From Pseudomonas chlororaphis (lineage in GTDB: Bacteria; Pseudomonadota; Gammaproteobacteria; Pseudomonadales; Pseudomonadaceae), in the NCBI RefSeq assembly GCF_003731765.1, contig NZ_MOAL01000004.1:2356001-2420000 (forward strand): a DNA stretch of 64,000 nucleotides, in the 5' to 3' direction. The notes under the pieces are model-generated. The model was not told the origin of the DNA and did not search any database. It worked only from the letters and a program-made list of their open reading frames with translations. Positions 62,941 to 64,000 of this stretch are shown one piece after another. Both the position numbers and the translations under genes were made by a program. The stretch's first letter is position 1; each line of letters opens with the position of its first letter.

Positions 62941-63870
62941 ATGACGACTGATTACTCGACCGAGACCGTCGCCAAACCGCACCGTTTTGAGTACTGGAAG
63001 GAAGTGGTATGCCGGCACTGCATACCGGCGGCAAGCCAGCCGATGGATGAACGGAATTTCGATGGCCAACTGCACGTCCGCGGCCTGGGAGCCCTGGACA
63101 TCTGTACCATCTCTTCGTCCCTGCACCACTGGGAACGCACCCCCCAGCACCTCAAGACCGGCCCGGACGACGACCTCTGGCTGGGCTTTCTGCAACGCGG
63201 CTATGGGCAGATGGAACAAGGTGGGCGCAAAGCCGTGCTGGGCGCCGACAACCTGATGCTCTATGACGCCGCCCAGGCGTTCCGCTTCAGCCTCGGCGGG
63301 ACGGACAACCACCTGGTGCGCATTCCGCGCCACTTGCTCAGCAGCCGCTTGCCCGGCGTGGAAAACCTCACCGCCGAAGTGCTCGATGACCAACGCCCCG
63401 GGGTCACGCCATTGCGCGAGATGCTGCGCCAGGCCGTCACCGCGCCGCCCAGCCTGAACAACAGCGACTTTTCCAATCGCTTCGCCATGACCCTGCTGGA
63501 CCTGGTCGCCCTGAGCCTGGAAGTGCCGCAACTGGAAACCCTCAGCGACGAGCGTGACCTGTATGGCCGGGTGATGAACTACATGCACAAGCACCTGACC
63601 GACCAGGAACTGTCCATCGAACAGATCGCCAAGGCCCATCACGTGTCCACGCGCACCGTCACCCGGGCCTTCGCCCGGCATCAGAAGACGCCCATGTCCG
63701 AGTTGTGGCAGGCGCGCCTGCAAGCCAGCCGCACCGCCATCGAGCGCGGTCAGGCGCGGAGCATTTCCCAGGTCGCCCTGGACTGCGGCTTCTCCGACCT
63801 GTCCCATTTCAGCCATGCCTTTCGCAAGGCCTTCGGCGTCGCCCCGCAAACCCTGATGCGCCGCAACTGA
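62941..63870 (+). CDS. AraC family regulator of the aldoxime/nitrile cluster
   Basis: A 309-residue AraC/XylS-type activator. The N-terminal two-thirds is an AraC-binding-like-2 sensor domain (RFEYWKEVVCRHCIP at its start); the C-terminal double helix-turn-helix includes LSIEQIAKAHHVSTRTVTRA and ISQVALDCGFSDLSHFSHAF with the family end FGVAPQTLM. The same type of regulator accompanies aldoxime/nitrile clusters in other bacteria and responds to aldoximes or nitriles. It is divergent from oxdA across a long spacer. Inducer identity is inferred. Confidence 0.9.
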   Translation: MTTDYSTETVAKPHRFEYWKEVVCRHCIPAASQPMDERNFDGQLHVRGLGALDICTISSSLHHWERTPQHLKTGPDDDLWLGFLQRGYGQMEQGGRKAVLGADNLMLYDAAQAFRFSLGGTDNHLVRIPRHLLSSRLPGVENLTAEVLDDQRPGVTPLREMLRQAVTAPPSLNNSDFSNRFAMTLLDLVALSLEVPQLETLSDERDLYGRVMNYMHKHLTDQELSIEQIAKAHHVSTRTVTRAFARHQKTPMSELWQARLQASRTAIERGQARSISQVALDCGFSDLSHFSHAFRKAFGVAPQTLMRRN

Positions 63871-64000
63871 CCCCCTCCCGGTCGCCGGCCTGGCGTACCC
63901 CACTGGCACAGGAACGTGCCGCCCTGCCCTCTGCCCCGCCCCCTCAAAATGGCACCTGCGCCACCGCCCTTGCCGCTTCACAGTCGCGCCTTGAACAGCA

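Overview
The window reads as a chromosomal segment of a fluorescent-group Pseudomonas. The evidence is high GC with strongly G/C-biased third positions, two tandem arrays and one lone copy of Pseudomonas-type REP doublets (REPINs), an Hxc-type type II secretion locus in the gene order known from P. aeruginosa, a plant-tissue-degrading pectate lyase, and an aldoxime/nitrile pathway of the kind described in P. chlororaphis. I see no tRNA, rRNA, CRISPR array, prophage core or insertion sequence. Gene names come from motif and family recognition only; no database search was run.

Layout. 0-8.7 kb: malate:quinone oxidoreductase, an exported M20 amidohydrolase, a TonB-dependent receptor, a secreted family 1 pectate lyase and REPIN array 1. 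8.7-19.1 kb: a complete type II secretion locus (F-E-D-M-L-K-G on the minus strand, I plus, C minus, H-J plus). 19.1-30.4 kb: a divergent sugar/polyol regulon with an FGGY kinase and split transketolase leftwards, and an RbsCBA-type ABC importer, two short-chain dehydrogenases, a SorC-family regulator and transaldolase rightwards. Two matching 14-bp palindromes lie at the divergent promoters. 30.4-31.1 kb: REPIN array 2, inverted relative to array 1.

31.2-37.4 kb: a small orphan gene with a Cys cluster, then a tight six-gene operon (GT2 glycosyltransferase, exported unknown, ferritin-like diiron protein, GT-B glycosyltransferase, PAP2 membrane enzyme, fatty-acid desaturase). It looks like an undescribed pathway for a modified or glycosylated lipid and is the best candidate here for a new system. 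37.4-43.5 kb: sugar-efflux MFS pump, then methionine gamma-lyase with its divergent Lrp-type regulator, flanked by two orphan amino-acid-type ABC binding proteins.

43.5-51.4 kb: a structured 855-bp non-coding gap, three tandem phage-tail-collar (microcystin-dependent-protein) genes, a GNAT acetyltransferase and a 1479-residue autotransporter built of repeated Ig-like modules. This is a second candidate for an undescribed surface system. 51.5-55.7 kb: DUF3422 membrane protein, periplasmic broad-specificity racemase, soluble double-PAS chemotaxis-type sensor. 55.7-63.9 kb: aldoxime dehydratase, outer-membrane channel, amidase, Fe-type nitrile hydratase alpha and beta, CobW/P47K activator, and an AraC-type regulator. 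Together these encode conversion of an aldoxime to nitrile, amide and carboxylate.

Overall the segment is accessory, niche-facing chromosome: polymer degradation and secretion, polyol use, sulfur amino acid and nitrile catabolism, and cell-surface modification.
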